Virus record (IMG/VR): IMGVR_UViG_3300018080_008436
Coordinates: 308,998 to 372,997 of that record
Source: a virus
DNA: 64,000 nucleotides
Strand: one strand, 5' to 3'
Shown here: in pieces, positions 41,901-51,941 of the stretch
How the letters are laid out: each line of letters opens with the position of its first letter
How positions within the stretch are numbered: the stretch's first letter is position 1
The notes under the pieces: generated by a model
What the model was told of the DNA's origin: nothing
What the model saw: the letters and a program-made list of their open reading frames with translations, nothing else
The model's database searches: none
Translations under genes and position numbers: made by a program

Positions 41901-44900
41901 GTTCGCGTTTACATTGTCGTTTCTTCGCGCCCAGAAAACTCCGATATCAGTTCCAACAATAATATTACCAGAGAATGTACCTGTTCCAATAAGGATCTTG
42001 TTGATTGACGTTGCTCCCTTAGCTTCAAATGGGCTTTGGAAGTTAACTAAACTGTATGCTTCGCTATTCTCAATGTCTATGTAATTCCCATAATAGTTTT
42101 CATCCGCAGGATTTTCAGAATAATGGAAGTCATAGAAAAGGCTCTGAATCATCTCAGAATCGATTTCGGGGTAGACATACCTTACAGCTTGAGTCAACTG
42201 TAAAAGGTTGCTCAGATAGGCGTTATTTAGCTCATATGGCCTTTGATCGCTTTCATACGACAGCCGATCTTCTATTTCTTCATGAGTGTTGGTGCCAATG
42301 TTGGTTAAGAAACTATCATATATGTTCAATCGGATAGCCGAACTTGCATCTAAATTAGGCAATTTATAAACAGTGGCAGGAGTATCTATTTTTATTGTTG
42401 ATCTCGGAGAGAATGAAATTATGTTATCTGAAACAGATGTGATTGTTCTATAAAGATAAGATGTCTCAACTTCTCTCTCTTCAACCGATCTTTGAGCTTC
42501 AGCTTCTGCGGCTTGTTCCGCACTTGCGCCACTTTCTCCTCCAGCCACAACAGTTTCTGTTGGTGGAGGAAGCTCATCTTTCCGAATCGAAATGCGATCT
42601 CCAGCCTGAAACTGACTTGCGTCCTCAACTTCAATGAAATTATCATAAACAGATAAACCGTTGGTCAAACTTGATGTTCCACTGAAGTCTACCAATCCTA
42701 ATGTCGGATCAACTGTGAAACTCCATCCTCTAGATGCTCTATTATCGATATCTGTTTTGGTTGAGTAAATAAGTTTACTGTTAATATAGATATCATATGG
42801 CACATCTGTTGGCCATCCTCCACTCTCGGCATACCACTTATCGAAATTAACGAGAGTTGTAATAGTTTGATCAGTTACAGTAATCTCTTTTAAATAGAAT
42901 GTTTTGCTTCTATTCCCATAAGCGTAATCGAAATATACATTTTCTCCGTTAAGAGTTAGTGATGGCAGTGGAGATCCAGAAAAACTAAACTTACTTGTAA
43001 ACGATGAAGAATATTCATAGACTTCATTAACTGAGCCAACAAAGAATGATTCTAAATCATATGACACTTGGAAAGAATATGCAACAATATCACTAATTTT
43101 ATTCCACCCCCCAGAGTATCTATAAATGCCGTCTGGTTTAGAAAGATACATAATACCATCATATGCAAAGAACTTGCCATTCTCACCTTCTTCTGGAAGA
43201 TTGCAAATAAAATTCCATGTCTCTCCACTATCTTTTGATCTATAAACCTTTGTATTTGATACGGCATAGAGAGTTATGACTAAGCTATGGGTATGGCCAT
43301 TGGCACTTTGAACAGTCCAATCGGTTACGTCATGAGTATGCCCATCTTCCAATTCAAGAGTTCCATTCCCATTAATGTTAACATCAAGAGTATGAGTGTG
43401 ACCAAGCTTAGTTGTAACTTTCATAGACTTAAAATCTTGTTCAATCTGGTTGTAGTTACCTTCGAGTTTCTCAACCCAGGTCTTTCCTTGGTCTTCTGTT
43501 TTGAAAATTCCATCAGAGGCACAATATACGTTATTACTTGTGAAAACCAGTATGTCATTAATGTTGGGAGATTCTCCTGGCCTTGTTGTATTAGAAAGTA
43601 TTGTACTTCTATTGTGAGATCTGAGAACCAGAACTCCATTATTTGAAGCAACCCAAACACTTCCTTCTTCATCTTGTTCTGCATTTTTGAACACCCCTAC
43701 ATTTGATGGAGTATTTGGGGCTTCCCAACTAAGATAGAAGTTATCTTGTAAGTTGACATTTGTTGCAACGATATCTTTTCCCACAGTCAAGATTTTATCT
43801 GTTGTAACACCATTTCTTGTAATTTCTTGAACCTCGATTGATATCGCTGGGATACCATCAAGATATCTCTCGACCTTGGCGACTGTTTTAACTGAGCCTG
43901 GATTCTCAGCAATCCTTTCTTGAACTTCTTCACTTTCTGGATCTAACAACTCATTTGTCTCTACGTCTCTAAGTTGAACCGCTATTAATGTCTCGTCATC
44001 TCCAACTTCATCAAAATCTTTAAGGTCAGTTATTTTGTAGTTTGGAACTGGAATATATGAAAGTTTTTGAATCATTGTTTGATCGGCATCACTATTTGAT
44101 TCAGATTTCCCTACAATAAGATATGAATCTCCAGTTTCTGTAAGAGTTTCTTCCGCTAAAGCAATTTGCAGTGTGTAGATATCACTTGTAATCTTCAACG
44201 GAGTGCCAGTTTCTATCTCATAATTTTGCTTTGCTTTTTCGAACATTTCTAATAGATCTGTTCCTGTCTCATAAAAAGGCAGATCGTTAATAACAAAAAC
44301 AAACGCATCATCATTTGGGATCATGATTAAATCATCGGATGTTCCAACATATAGATTACCGAATCGATCTTCAAACATAGAGTATGCAACTTTAACATCT
44401 CCAATAACTGATTGAATGATTTCATGAGTGTGAGAAGAATCCGTTTCAGTAGTTTCGTTTATGTCATTCTGCCAATCAAGCAATCCCTGACTCTCTGCAT
44501 CCTCAACAACCCCATCTTGTACTGAGTGCAAATGGGCAACCAAATACGTTTCGTCATCCTGCCCTACAGCATAGTATACAGGCTCGTCGTTGATGTATGT
44601 TTGTTCAGTAAGACCTGTATTCTCTTCATTTACCAATAAATTATGGTAATGGTCTAATGTATTTTCTGTTACTGATGGTGTTACCAAGAAATTTATACCA
44701 TCATTACTGATTACGGGATAGTTAAATGGTGAGAATGGTTCGTCTGTTCTTCCAACATGAGACAAGAATGGGATCTGAGAAATCTCAAATACTCCAGATG
44801 CGATTTTCTGAGCATTGACAAAAAAGATATTCTCATTCCTGATAACTCCTGTTACCTCTGAATTCCCAAGGATTTCAATCGTAACATGATCTGCCTCTAA

Positions 44901-46487
44901 TCCTACCGTCTTTTGATAGTCGAGTAAAGTAACTTCAATATTTCTTGCCGCGTCAGGAGTGAAAACAAACGTGTCGTCTTTATCTCTTAACAATGCCTCG
45001 GCAGTTACACTTTGACTTTTCAAATCTGCAAATCCAGCAATGGACTGAGTTTCTTCATCAAAGAATACAAATGGATTCGTGTTAATATCAACGCTTGCAA
45101 AAGAAGCATTGAATTCTGTTATCATGTTTAACATGAATCTATAAACACTACTTTGCTGTTCAGAATATTGGAATCTTGTTCCCTCATATTCAAAGTCAAC
45201 ACCATAAGTTTTGGTTATCCCTCCAATTATTCCTGTAAGAGAAATCGTCTTGGTTGTTGGGTCGGCAGTAATATCGTCAGATGTCTCGTCACCAACTGGG
45301 ATGTTGTTTACATAAACTATGTATTGGCTTGATTCATCCCATACAAAATTTGAGATATCTGGGAGAACGTGAGTGTGGTCTTCAACAGTCCCAGTTGTAA
45401 ACTCCTGAGTTTGCATTTCGTTCTCAACTATCTTATGATAGTGATTGTCAGCCGTTCCAACAATACCAACTGTTTGACCGTTACCATCAGTATCTATTGT
45501 AAATGTATGTCGATGTCCTTCGACAGTATCTGTTAGCTGACTTTCTGTTATGCTGAAATTTCCTCTTCTGCTTTCTGGGTTATAAGAGGTAAGAACTGCG
45601 TTTCTGAAATCTGTTTCAAGATTGATTCTTGCAGGATCGTATGATGCAGACCCACCATGGTGATGGGCGGCAACAATTTGATTTGCATAACTGGTGATTG
45701 TAGATTCAAGATTCTTCAAAGTATTAACATCAGAAGTGTCAATAGAAACAACCTCATTTCCTCTTGTTGTTACCAAACCTAAGAGTACTTTAGCTGGGGC
45801 CGCAGAAAAGTTTGGTGCTGAGTTAAAAGTAACTTCAGTAAAATGATTCGCAGAGTCATCTCTAAACTGATATGAGTATATCGCATCCATTTGAGTGTCG
45901 TAAGCTTCTTTTGCAACAATATAGTCATTAAAATCGTTGTAATCATTGACTGACGGTTCGGGGATCAAATATGGAGGGTAATCAGCCAAAGGCGGATAGA
46001 AATTAGAATATTTTCTAGTAACCCAAATATAAGTATCTGCATTGTTGTTTAAAGTTATGACTTCTGGTATGACAACTTTTACGTAGGCATTTTCAATTGG
46101 TTTTGTTGGATTGAATGTTGGGTCATATTCTTGAACGACTGCGATATAGGCATCTGCTTCTGCATCAGTCATATCTTCTTCTGGGGCTTCTTGAAGTTTT
46201 ACGACTTCAACTTCTCGATCTCCGCTAACCATACTTGATCTTTGTTTGACTGTATATGGGCTTTCAGCGAAGTATCCATTAATAATTCCTCTACCTGGAA
46301 GTATTTGAACTGTTGTATCTGTTAGATGTTCTATTTCCCATCCTTCAATGACACCAACACCAACGACTCCAACATATGACTCCATATTGTAGTCAACTGT
46401 GACGAATCTCTGGTATTCTGACTGAGCAGAATATGCTCCCCCTCTTGGGAAGTATTCTAATTTGAATCTTGGTGCAATTTTAGGCAT
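38946..46487 (-). CDS. giant virion-type protein with HxH motifs and Asp-boxes
   Basis: 2513 aa, no serine tract. At least ten HxH motifs are spread along it, several in the form xGHTHxxxxDxxGNG (near 326 and 1029). HxH motifs bind metal in T4-type fibre proteins. Four Asp-box/BNR motifs mark beta-propeller blades (KTEDQGKTWVE, SKDSGETWNF, RSSDLGKVWS, NSEDDGNTWE). The start MPKIAPRFKLEYFPRGGAYS has GGAT upstream. Likely a baseplate or tail-fibre component; Asp-box propellers often bind or cleave glycans. Two nt separate it from the next giant gene. Confidence 0.75.
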   Translation of the reverse strand: MPKIAPRFKLEYFPRGGAYSAQSEYQRFVTVDYNMESYVGVVGVGVIEGWEIEHLTDTTVQILPGRGIINGYFAESPYTVKQRSSMVSGDREVEVVKLQEAPEEDMTDAEADAYIAVVQEYDPTFNPTKPIENAYVKVVIPEVITLNNNADTYIWVTRKYSNFYPPLADYPPYLIPEPSVNDYNDFNDYIVAKEAYDTQMDAIYSYQFRDDSANHFTEVTFNSAPNFSAAPAKVLLGLVTTRGNEVVSIDTSDVNTLKNLESTITSYANQIVAAHHHGGSASYDPARINLETDFRNAVLTSYNPESRRGNFSITESQLTDTVEGHRHTFTIDTDGNGQTVGIVGTADNHYHKIVENEMQTQEFTTGTVEDHTHVLPDISNFVWDESSQYIVYVNNIPVGDETSDDITADPTTKTISLTGIIGGITKTYGVDFEYEGTRFQYSEQQSSVYRFMLNMITEFNASFASVDINTNPFVFFDEETQSIAGFADLKSQSVTAEALLRDKDDTFVFTPDAARNIEVTLLDYQKTVGLEADHVTIEILGNSEVTGVIRNENIFFVNAQKIASGVFEISQIPFLSHVGRTDEPFSPFNYPVISNDGINFLVTPSVTENTLDHYHNLLVNEENTGLTEQTYINDEPVYYAVGQDDETYLVAHLHSVQDGVVEDAESQGLLDWQNDINETTETDSSHTHEIIQSVIGDVKVAYSMFEDRFGNLYVGTSDDLIMIPNDDAFVFVINDLPFYETGTDLLEMFEKAKQNYEIETGTPLKITSDIYTLQIALAEETLTETGDSYLIVGKSESNSDADQTMIQKLSYIPVPNYKITDLKDFDEVGDDETLIAVQLRDVETNELLDPESEEVQERIAENPGSVKTVAKVERYLDGIPAISIEVQEITRNGVTTDKILTVGKDIVATNVNLQDNFYLSWEAPNTPSNVGVFKNAEQDEEGSVWVASNNGVLVLRSHNRSTILSNTTRPGESPNINDILVFTSNNVYCASDGIFKTEDQGKTWVEKLEGNYNQIEQDFKSMKVTTKLGHTHTLDVNINGNGTLELEDGHTHDVTDWTVQSANGHTHSLVITLYAVSNTKVYRSKDSGETWNFICNLPEEGENGKFFAYDGIMYLSKPDGIYRYSGGWNKISDIVAYSFQVSYDLESFFVGSVNEVYEYSSSFTSKFSFSGSPLPSLTLNGENVYFDYAYGNRSKTFYLKEITVTDQTITTLVNFDKWYAESGGWPTDVPYDIYINSKLIYSTKTDIDNRASRGWSFTVDPTLGLVDFSGTSSLTNGLSVYDNFIEVEDASQFQAGDRISIRKDELPPPTETVVAGGESGASAEQAAEAEAQRSVEEREVETSYLYRTITSVSDNIISFSPRSTIKIDTPATVYKLPNLDASSAIRLNIYDSFLTNIGTNTHEEIEDRLSYESDQRPYELNNAYLSNLLQLTQAVRYVYPEIDSEMIQSLFYDFHYSENPADENYYGNYIDIENSEAYSLVNFQSPFEAKGATSINKILIGTGTFSGNIIVGTDIGVFWARRNDNVNANWFYVWGLKRPVYDMSVFGDENLLVATDNGVYLTQDMITWTLQDQEAVRFPALSMSLRWPEDSFVVIPPHEASFKNIEGDPTVGIIKAAGGIYSELVPNRAVKIETISDPSNPKNNTSYVIVKATPNSIQVSPPFEEDPETIASVRLTMGSWWQQFDGEENLGNVDLTNTLLVGGKNKIAYTPYLGDFVWTSGLFDATVENVNIVNFLPISTGGILASAAGTDLSNVIHYILRSSDLGKVWSTYRKFEEVRGTIQSSKVSTFGHTIMSVSYTYPNDFRYADGELDKRNISIFAEGNDTPIFSGRVIFNSGFDSSIVVLGREANETIQSQSGNLAFEVYPVVVNDMVEADNGNILFGTDIGVYEDSQTTTGEFPYDGQIWSVGFPGQVTNIDVSGLIKSISVNPVNNAVVLSIEASDTISANQYKGRTLYVVDLPIVAGYTIAENSSRTIGGEITVELETEFVAIWLTYVGKRIKFVGDRSVLDVDFDFLTQNNQLANGKIYVSTDQNGNLGKEYTVVSNTSNQIIIDGTITPYNAETPDSTNEDIIPGQSFVGIDSSGKVNLDVVFTQNVVDNFLVDFDFQVTNGDSDAALIEGMTVYQNSRNKIILNDFSSLINTEIITTPVGLIIGSDDVFRLTGPIYQPLSSFNNKITSTDSSHYHDLDLVGGFVSGSIASFEQVLNATVKFEVSDTSLFNNALVQKDGTLFKDARIRFWNPLEIGVEYFSEVVQHTATTMTVKLLNNTNWDFTEYNNIKISETWSWEINATNYGYTKNIYYDDFVTSTHVVTEDIELGDSTIKVEDTTNMVNGDKITIISSANKSETNFIKSVIDSTTIKLEIVASNAYFVANTVQVKVLRDEFSNTHEHMVRNNQVETIQVEDYLIRGLPSQHTHRNTALIDVVSDMKKDQNNILVVGSSSFIYNSEDDGNTWENIADLNDFVEGNLEVNGIVRVESASGQTVAGTTGGEIFSTKKGSSEILPLIQPEVN

Positions 46488-46496
46488 AATTTATCC

Positions 46497-49400
46497 TTAA
46501 TCGGTTGTTACTGTCCATCCTTTTCCTTGAAGGTTTGATTTTGCTGTTAGTCCTGCTCCAGTTGGGGCAGTATTCCCTAACGTATTAACGATTCCATTAC
46601 TCAACCCATTCCCATCCAAGTCTATCAATATATTATTAACTGCTGTAGCAGAGAAACTATTATTTCTACAGTCTACATCATCCAAGGATGTGTTACTTGA
46701 CAAATCCAACGTTGTTAATGAGTTATTCCTACATTCCAAATCTTCTAGCACTGTGCAATTTGATACATCTAACGTTGTCAACGAATTATTTGAGCAATGG
46801 AGGATTTCCAAATCAACTAACAGAGATAAATCAAGCGAAGATATCGAATTGCTCCCACAGTTTAATTGGAAAAGATCAGGGTGATCTTCAACAGCCAATG
46901 AAGTCAAACCATTAGACGGAACTGAAAGTACAAACAGACTTTGGTTAGTAAGATCAAGACTTGTTAGGAGAGGGTTGCTAGTGATACTAACATTATTTAC
47001 ACTAGTAAGTTGTGAAATGTCTATGGAAGTAATGTCTGAGTCATTTACAACAACCTGAGTTGGAGACGTTGGCGATATTCCTGAGGCAAATGCAGTATGA
47101 GATGGCTCACCATCCGTATAAGTGTGAGTTACGCTGGAAGTATCGAAGTATTTTGTCTCATCATCCATGTCCCAGTCAGTATTCCCCACTGCTCCACCAC
47201 CTCCCAACGCGAAGAAGATACTATCTGGACTTGCAGATTCCGTAACAATCGTCATAATTGGGTGACCAATGCCAGATGAAGAGCTAGAATATTCTTCGGA
47301 AGAAGTACTTGAACTTTCTGAATAACCTTCTGAACTTGAACTTTCGCTTTCTGAACTACTTGATTCACTTTCTGAACTACTTGATTCACTTTCTGAACTA
47401 CTTGATTCTGAATATTCTTCGGAACTACTACTTGATTCAGATTCTGAACTGCTTGATTCGCTTTCTGAACTGCTTGATTCGCTTTCTGAACTGCCTGATT
47501 CGCTTTCTGAACTTTCACTCTGTGATGAGGACGATTCAGACTGAGAACTACTGGATTCTGACTTGGACGAACTTGATTCACTTTGAGAACTAGAACTCTC
47601 TGACTGAGAACTAGAACTCTCTGACTGAGAACTACTAGATTCACTTTGAGAGCTTGAACTCTCTGAGTAGCCTGCCGAAGAAGTACTAGAACTTTCAGAG
47701 TATCCTCCTGAACTAGAAGAACTCTCTGATTGGGAACTACTAGATTCACTCTGAGAGCTTGAGCTTAAGCTTTGACTACTTTCTGATTGAGAGCTACTGG
47801 ATTCACTCTGAGAGCTTGACGATTCAGAATATCCTTCTGAACTAGAAGAACTATCGGACTGTGAACTATTTGATTGACTACTGGAACTTTCTGAGACTCC
47901 TCCTGAACTGACAGAACTTTCTGAATAACCAAAAGAAGAGCTAGAGCTTGACGACTCCCCTAAACTCGAAGAACTACTTGAATCAAGAGAACTGGATGAA
48001 CTATCGGAACTACTGGTATATTTAAGAACTGCGCTACAATCTTCGGTTCCTCGCCCCATGTTCCACATACCTTCCCTTTCGATGCTGTTAACAACTTTGT
48101 CAACAATCAGAAAGTTATCTAATACTCCATGGAACCAATTCCCTACACTTGATGAACCCATATAAAATTCACTATTCGAATTGGCCATTGTTACATATCC
48201 AACGTCCACTTGAGAGCCAGAGATATCTACGTTCCTCAAATAAATTTTGATATCAGAAGTGTCATAAGTTACTACAAGATAGTTCCATTTGCCTTTTAGT
48301 AACGATTGGGAAGAACTTATTGATCTTGTGTTGATCCCATTGATCAAATCAAATTTTACTATTCCGTTCTCAACATATAAATCCCAAACCCCATCTTTAG
48401 AAGCGATATACTGTGTTCCTGTAATACTGTATGGCTTTACCCAACAAACTATTGAGAAGCTTTGATCACTGACTCCATCAGTAAAGTTTAGTTTGGTTCC
48501 AGCAGGAACCTCAATGTTCTGTTGAAGTAAGTTATCAAGAACAATAGCGTTGTTTACTTTTCCAACAACAGACCTGGTTGAAGTATTTATTGCCACTCCA
48601 TTCTGTTGCAAAGTTCCAATTTGAGAAAAGTCACCAGAAGAGTCCCACAAAAATGAGTTCCCATAATTCTCATTCAATTTCCAATATCCAACAATATTGT
48701 CACAGAGATCCCATTCTGTCTCCTCTATGGTACTGGATGAACTAGATGAAGATGAAGAACTGGAACTGAATAAGACGTTTTCTCCTTCTACTAGAGTAAC
48801 CAACCCATCTTTCATACCAACAACAAAACTCATTCCAAATTCTTGAATAGAACTATTGTCATAATCAAATTGAGCTAAGGTGTCTTCATCATCGACAGGA
48901 ATAGTTATCGTTTCGATATTGGATTTCAAAATCTCCCAAGTTGATGGAACGTTTGCTTGTTCAATCTCCATCATAAAAGATGAGGAGAAGTTAGCTGTGT
49001 AAAGATCGCTATTGAAACCAGCCGCTGTCCAGAATGCAAGATCATATGTTGGTCTTTGGACCGAAGAAACTTCAATTGAGTCAATTGATGACAGAATCTC
49101 TATTTCTCCTTCTTCATCTGGAGATTCAAGAATCAATCCACCTCCATCAGCAACATGCTCTTCTAAAATGTCAGGAATCTCTTCTGCGAAATCATCTGGA
49201 AGACCAATAAAATAGATAACATCAAATTCGTCAGCCCCAAATGTTTTAATATACTCTGTATCTATTTCTCTATAGGTTACTCCTTCAATTGAATCTATGT
49301 AGTTTTCGTAATATGTTTCAATGCTTTTAACAACACCAACATGCACTACTTCTCTTGGCAATTTCTGCCCAGCCCACTTGAGGAATGTTCTCCAAAAAGT

Positions 49401-49502
49401 TATTGGAGTTGTTCCATGGCCTGTTCGGAAACCTCCCAAACGGTCAGTAGTTATGGCAACTCTGCCATTAATATGTTCTTTTGTTATTAATGCTACATAC
49501 AT
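46497..49502 (-). CDS. modular virion-type protein: GATase-like, LamG, Ser-rich, LRR
   Basis: 1001 aa. Residues 1-230 resemble class I glutamine-amidotransferase-like folds of the DUF4159/ThuA sort (DVIYFIGLPDDFAEEIPDIL, ADGGGLILES). A short Ser tract follows, then a LamG/concanavalin-like domain at about 260-490 (IVGYWKLNENYGN, FSIVCWVKPYSITG, KWNYLVVTYDTSDIKIYLRN). About 250 residues of Ser/Glu/Gln repeats come next. From about 815, leucine-rich repeats run to the end (LTSLDLTNQSLF, LTTLDVSNCTVLEDLECRNN). Binding roles at both ends suggest a fibre or adhesin with a flexible stalk. Confidence 0.75.
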   Translation of the reverse strand: MYVALITKEHINGRVAITTDRLGGFRTGHGTTPITFWRTFLKWAGQKLPREVVHVGVVKSIETYYENYIDSIEGVTYREIDTEYIKTFGADEFDVIYFIGLPDDFAEEIPDILEEHVADGGGLILESPDEEGEIEILSSIDSIEVSSVQRPTYDLAFWTAAGFNSDLYTANFSSSFMMEIEQANVPSTWEILKSNIETITIPVDDEDTLAQFDYDNSSIQEFGMSFVVGMKDGLVTLVEGENVLFSSSSSSSSSSSSTIEETEWDLCDNIVGYWKLNENYGNSFLWDSSGDFSQIGTLQQNGVAINTSTRSVVGKVNNAIVLDNLLQQNIEVPAGTKLNFTDGVSDQSFSIVCWVKPYSITGTQYIASKDGVWDLYVENGIVKFDLINGINTRSISSSQSLLKGKWNYLVVTYDTSDIKIYLRNVDISGSQVDVGYVTMANSNSEFYMGSSSVGNWFHGVLDNFLIVDKVVNSIEREGMWNMGRGTEDCSAVLKYTSSSDSSSSSLDSSSSSSLGESSSSSSSFGYSESSVSSGGVSESSSSQSNSSQSDSSSSSEGYSESSSSQSESSSSQSESSQSLSSSSQSESSSSQSESSSSSGGYSESSSTSSAGYSESSSSQSESSSSQSESSSSQSESSSSQSESSSSKSESSSSQSESSSSQSESSESESGSSESESSSSESESSSSESESSSSSEEYSESSSSESESSSSESESSSSESESSSSEGYSESSSTSSEEYSSSSSGIGHPIMTIVTESASPDSIFFALGGGGAVGNTDWDMDDETKYFDTSSVTHTYTDGEPSHTAFASGISPTSPTQVVVNDSDITSIDISQLTSVNNVSITSNPLLTSLDLTNQSLFVLSVPSNGLTSLAVEDHPDLFQLNCGSNSISSLDLSLLVDLEILHCSNNSLTTLDVSNCTVLEDLECRNNSLTTLDLSSNTSLDDVDCRNNSFSATAVNNILIDLDGNGLSNGIVNTLGNTAPTGAGLTAKSNLQGKGWTVTTD
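47351..47515 (-). repeat. 21-bp tandem repeats in the Ser-rich stalk
   Basis: Period-21 copies (ctgaac at 47351, 47372, 47393, then 47444, 47465, 47486, 47507) encode a seven-residue SSSSESE unit, in two tracts separated by a diverged stretch. Confidence 0.8.
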
Positions 49503-51941
49503 TTATTGATTTACCAAATTGATTTTATCACCACTAAACATCAAAGCAAACTCATCCACAACAGGTAAGCTTGTATCATATGAAACCATCCTGATACCAA
49601 CTCTTATATTGTCAATTTCTGGCATTTCGAAAAACTCATCAGGATTTATAATTGTGTAATCATCCCAGTCAGTTGAATTATCTGCATTATACCCAAATGT
49701 TATCTCAGTATTTGTTGGTTGAGTAATTGTCCCTGTCAACAAACCTTTCTTGATATCAGATTCATTCTCAAGTGAGAACTTAACGGTATAGAAGTACTGT
49801 GCTCTTTTGGTTGAATATACCAAATTCACACTTGTAACTTTTGGAGTGAGGTCGTTGGAATTTGTTTCCATTAGAACCTGGAATTGAGCAAACTGCCCTT
49901 CAAGACGAACGTTGTTTAAATCCCTTACAATTGGATTAGCTTCACCATTATTTGAATTGTAACAAGTTCCCCAAGGTGTTTGGCGCATCTCAGAGATAGA
50001 GTTTCCAGTTCTTATACATATCGTTATTTTAGTATTGTCTGGTTTATCTTCAGACCAAATGAGTTGCTTCCAGAAACCAATGTCTTCTTGAACTTGAAGG
50101 ACGGGACTAACAAAAACAGCGGTCACCCTCTCAACTGGAATTGCAGTTGCGTCTTCCATATATTTCCATTTTTCTATCTCTTTGTCCTCATTGATTTCAA
50201 TAATTCTTTTATATAAAGCATACATAAAGGTTTCAGCGGTTGTTTCGGAAGGATTGCCAAACCCATTTGTGACATCAGCATAAACCAACCTTTCCCCCGT
50301 TCTGTAGGCATTTAAAGTAGCCTCATCTGCATATAAGATTCTGCCGAAAGATGTTGCAAACAACACTCCACCATTTTGGGTATCTTTGGTCATGAAAGTA
50401 ATCTCTTCACCATTATTAAAATGTATTATTGGAATTCCTCTGCTTTGACTGGTATCTGGTACACCTTCAGGCTCTGGTTCTGCTTCTGTATCAGTTGTTT
50501 CTGGTATACTAAACAACAATGAGAAGTCAGCATCACTTAAATCATAATCAGTCTCTGCTGGGGTTTCAGAAGCTGACAACCATTCGATGTACATTTGATA
50601 GTCCGTTCCATCCGCTAGTGACAATGGTATGTTCCACTCAAAAGTACCATCATTAGAAGTTTTCGGAGTTATTTCCAAGACCTCTGCTCCACTTTTATAC
50701 AAAGCGAGTTTGACAGCATCGTTTACTCCTCTTGTTGAAGACCAAGTAATATCAACAGTATCTCCAATTAGCCAAACCTCACCGCCATTTGGAGATGTCA
50801 TGACTACTGTTTTCCCTGCATTAGGATCTTCCTCTGGTTCAGTTGGAGTCTCCTCTTCTGCTGGAGTAATATCTCCACAATGAACTAGATACAGTTTGTC
50901 TCCCATGGCCGCTAAATTGGCTCCTGTGTCAATATTCAGGAGTTGTTGTACCCCTTCTGCGTCAGTATCGAAGATGGGAGTGAGATTTCCTTGATAGTAG
51001 TTAAAAACTCTACCCCAGTTTCCACCCCCCACAGTGACTGTAGAACCATCTTGAGCAAAACTACCGATCCCAACCAATCTGTTATATGGGAATATATCAA
51101 GGATATCTTCATTTGACAACCCATCGGTTTTTATGATATCTTTTGTATTTATAAATTCGTATGTTGTATGAGAGAAGACATTCTTAGAAACCCTTCTGGT
51201 TGTTGCAACATTATCTGGCTGTGATATTTCAATCTGCCAATTACTTCCGTCATATGAAACTACATTTTGAGCGTCCATTGCCAGGTAGATTTTGTTATCA
51301 AATGACGACATCTGGTTAATTGACGTTCCATAAGGTCTATAGAAAACAACCCATGCTTGATTTACAGCATCAAACCTATAGACAATTGCAGGTCTAGACG
51401 TTGCCGCATAAATTTCCCCATTATAGGATACAAAATTAACTACTTCTCCATTGGAAGTTTGATCAAGTGTAACCGCATTTGTTGTTAGATTTATCCTATA
51501 AATTAAACCATTAGGAGAAGTCCCTGCGAAAAGAGTTGATCCATTGACAAGCAATGCTGTGACAAGCTGATCGTCTAGTTGATAAAAGTTCTCCCATATG
51601 TATCTATCTTTACTCCTAATGATCATTCCGTCATTGCTGGTTCCAGCATAAGCATATGTCGAATCGAATGTGATTGACCAAATAGATTTCTCAGAACTCT
51701 TTTCATAGATGAATGGCAATAGTCTCTCATCTTGGTAGTCGAGATAAGAAGAGCTAGAACTAGAACTGGAATCGATAGAACTACTAGATGAGCTAGATTC
51801 GGATTGAGAACTAGAACTAATGCCAAAACTCGAACTAGATGAACTACTAGTTGAGCTTGTACTCGATTCAGAAGAATACAAGTAACTAGAGCTAGAACTA
51901 GAGTCTAGTGAACTTGATGAACTAGATGAGTTATTGGCCAT
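49503..51941 (-). CDS. virion-type protein: Ser-rich head, propeller, Ig-like module
   Basis: 812 aa. Residues 1-68 are mostly Ser. A propeller-like region follows (about 70-370; SIWSITFDSTYAYAGTSNDG, ALLVNGSTLFAGTSPNGLIY). Around 385-475, SPNGGEVWLIGDTVDITW with NDGTFEWNIP matches the Ser-Thr-rich anchored/Kre9 Ig-like family (PF10342 type). The C-terminal ~300 residues are beta-rich. ATG overlaps the upstream stop as TAATG. Probable fibre component. Confidence 0.75.
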   Translation of the reverse strand: MANNSSSSSSSLDSSSSSSYLYSSESSTSSTSSSSSSSFGISSSSQSESSSSSSSIDSSSSSSSSYLDYQDERLLPFIYEKSSEKSIWSITFDSTYAYAGTSNDGMIIRSKDRYIWENFYQLDDQLVTALLVNGSTLFAGTSPNGLIYRINLTTNAVTLDQTSNGEVVNFVSYNGEIYAATSRPAIVYRFDAVNQAWVVFYRPYGTSINQMSSFDNKIYLAMDAQNVVSYDGSNWQIEISQPDNVATTRRVSKNVFSHTTYEFINTKDIIKTDGLSNEDILDIFPYNRLVGIGSFAQDGSTVTVGGGNWGRVFNYYQGNLTPIFDTDAEGVQQLLNIDTGANLAAMGDKLYLVHCGDITPAEEETPTEPEEDPNAGKTVVMTSPNGGEVWLIGDTVDITWSSTRGVNDAVKLALYKSGAEVLEITPKTSNDGTFEWNIPLSLADGTDYQMYIEWLSASETPAETDYDLSDADFSLLFSIPETTDTEAEPEPEGVPDTSQSRGIPIIHFNNGEEITFMTKDTQNGGVLFATSFGRILYADEATLNAYRTGERLVYADVTNGFGNPSETTAETFMYALYKRIIEINEDKEIEKWKYMEDATAIPVERVTAVFVSPVLQVQEDIGFWKQLIWSEDKPDNTKITICIRTGNSISEMRQTPWGTCYNSNNGEANPIVRDLNNVRLEGQFAQFQVLMETNSNDLTPKVTSVNLVYSTKRAQYFYTVKFSLENESDIKKGLLTGTITQPTNTEITFGYNADNSTDWDDYTIINPDEFFEMPEIDNIRVGIRMVSYDTSLPVVDEFALMFSGDKINLVNQ

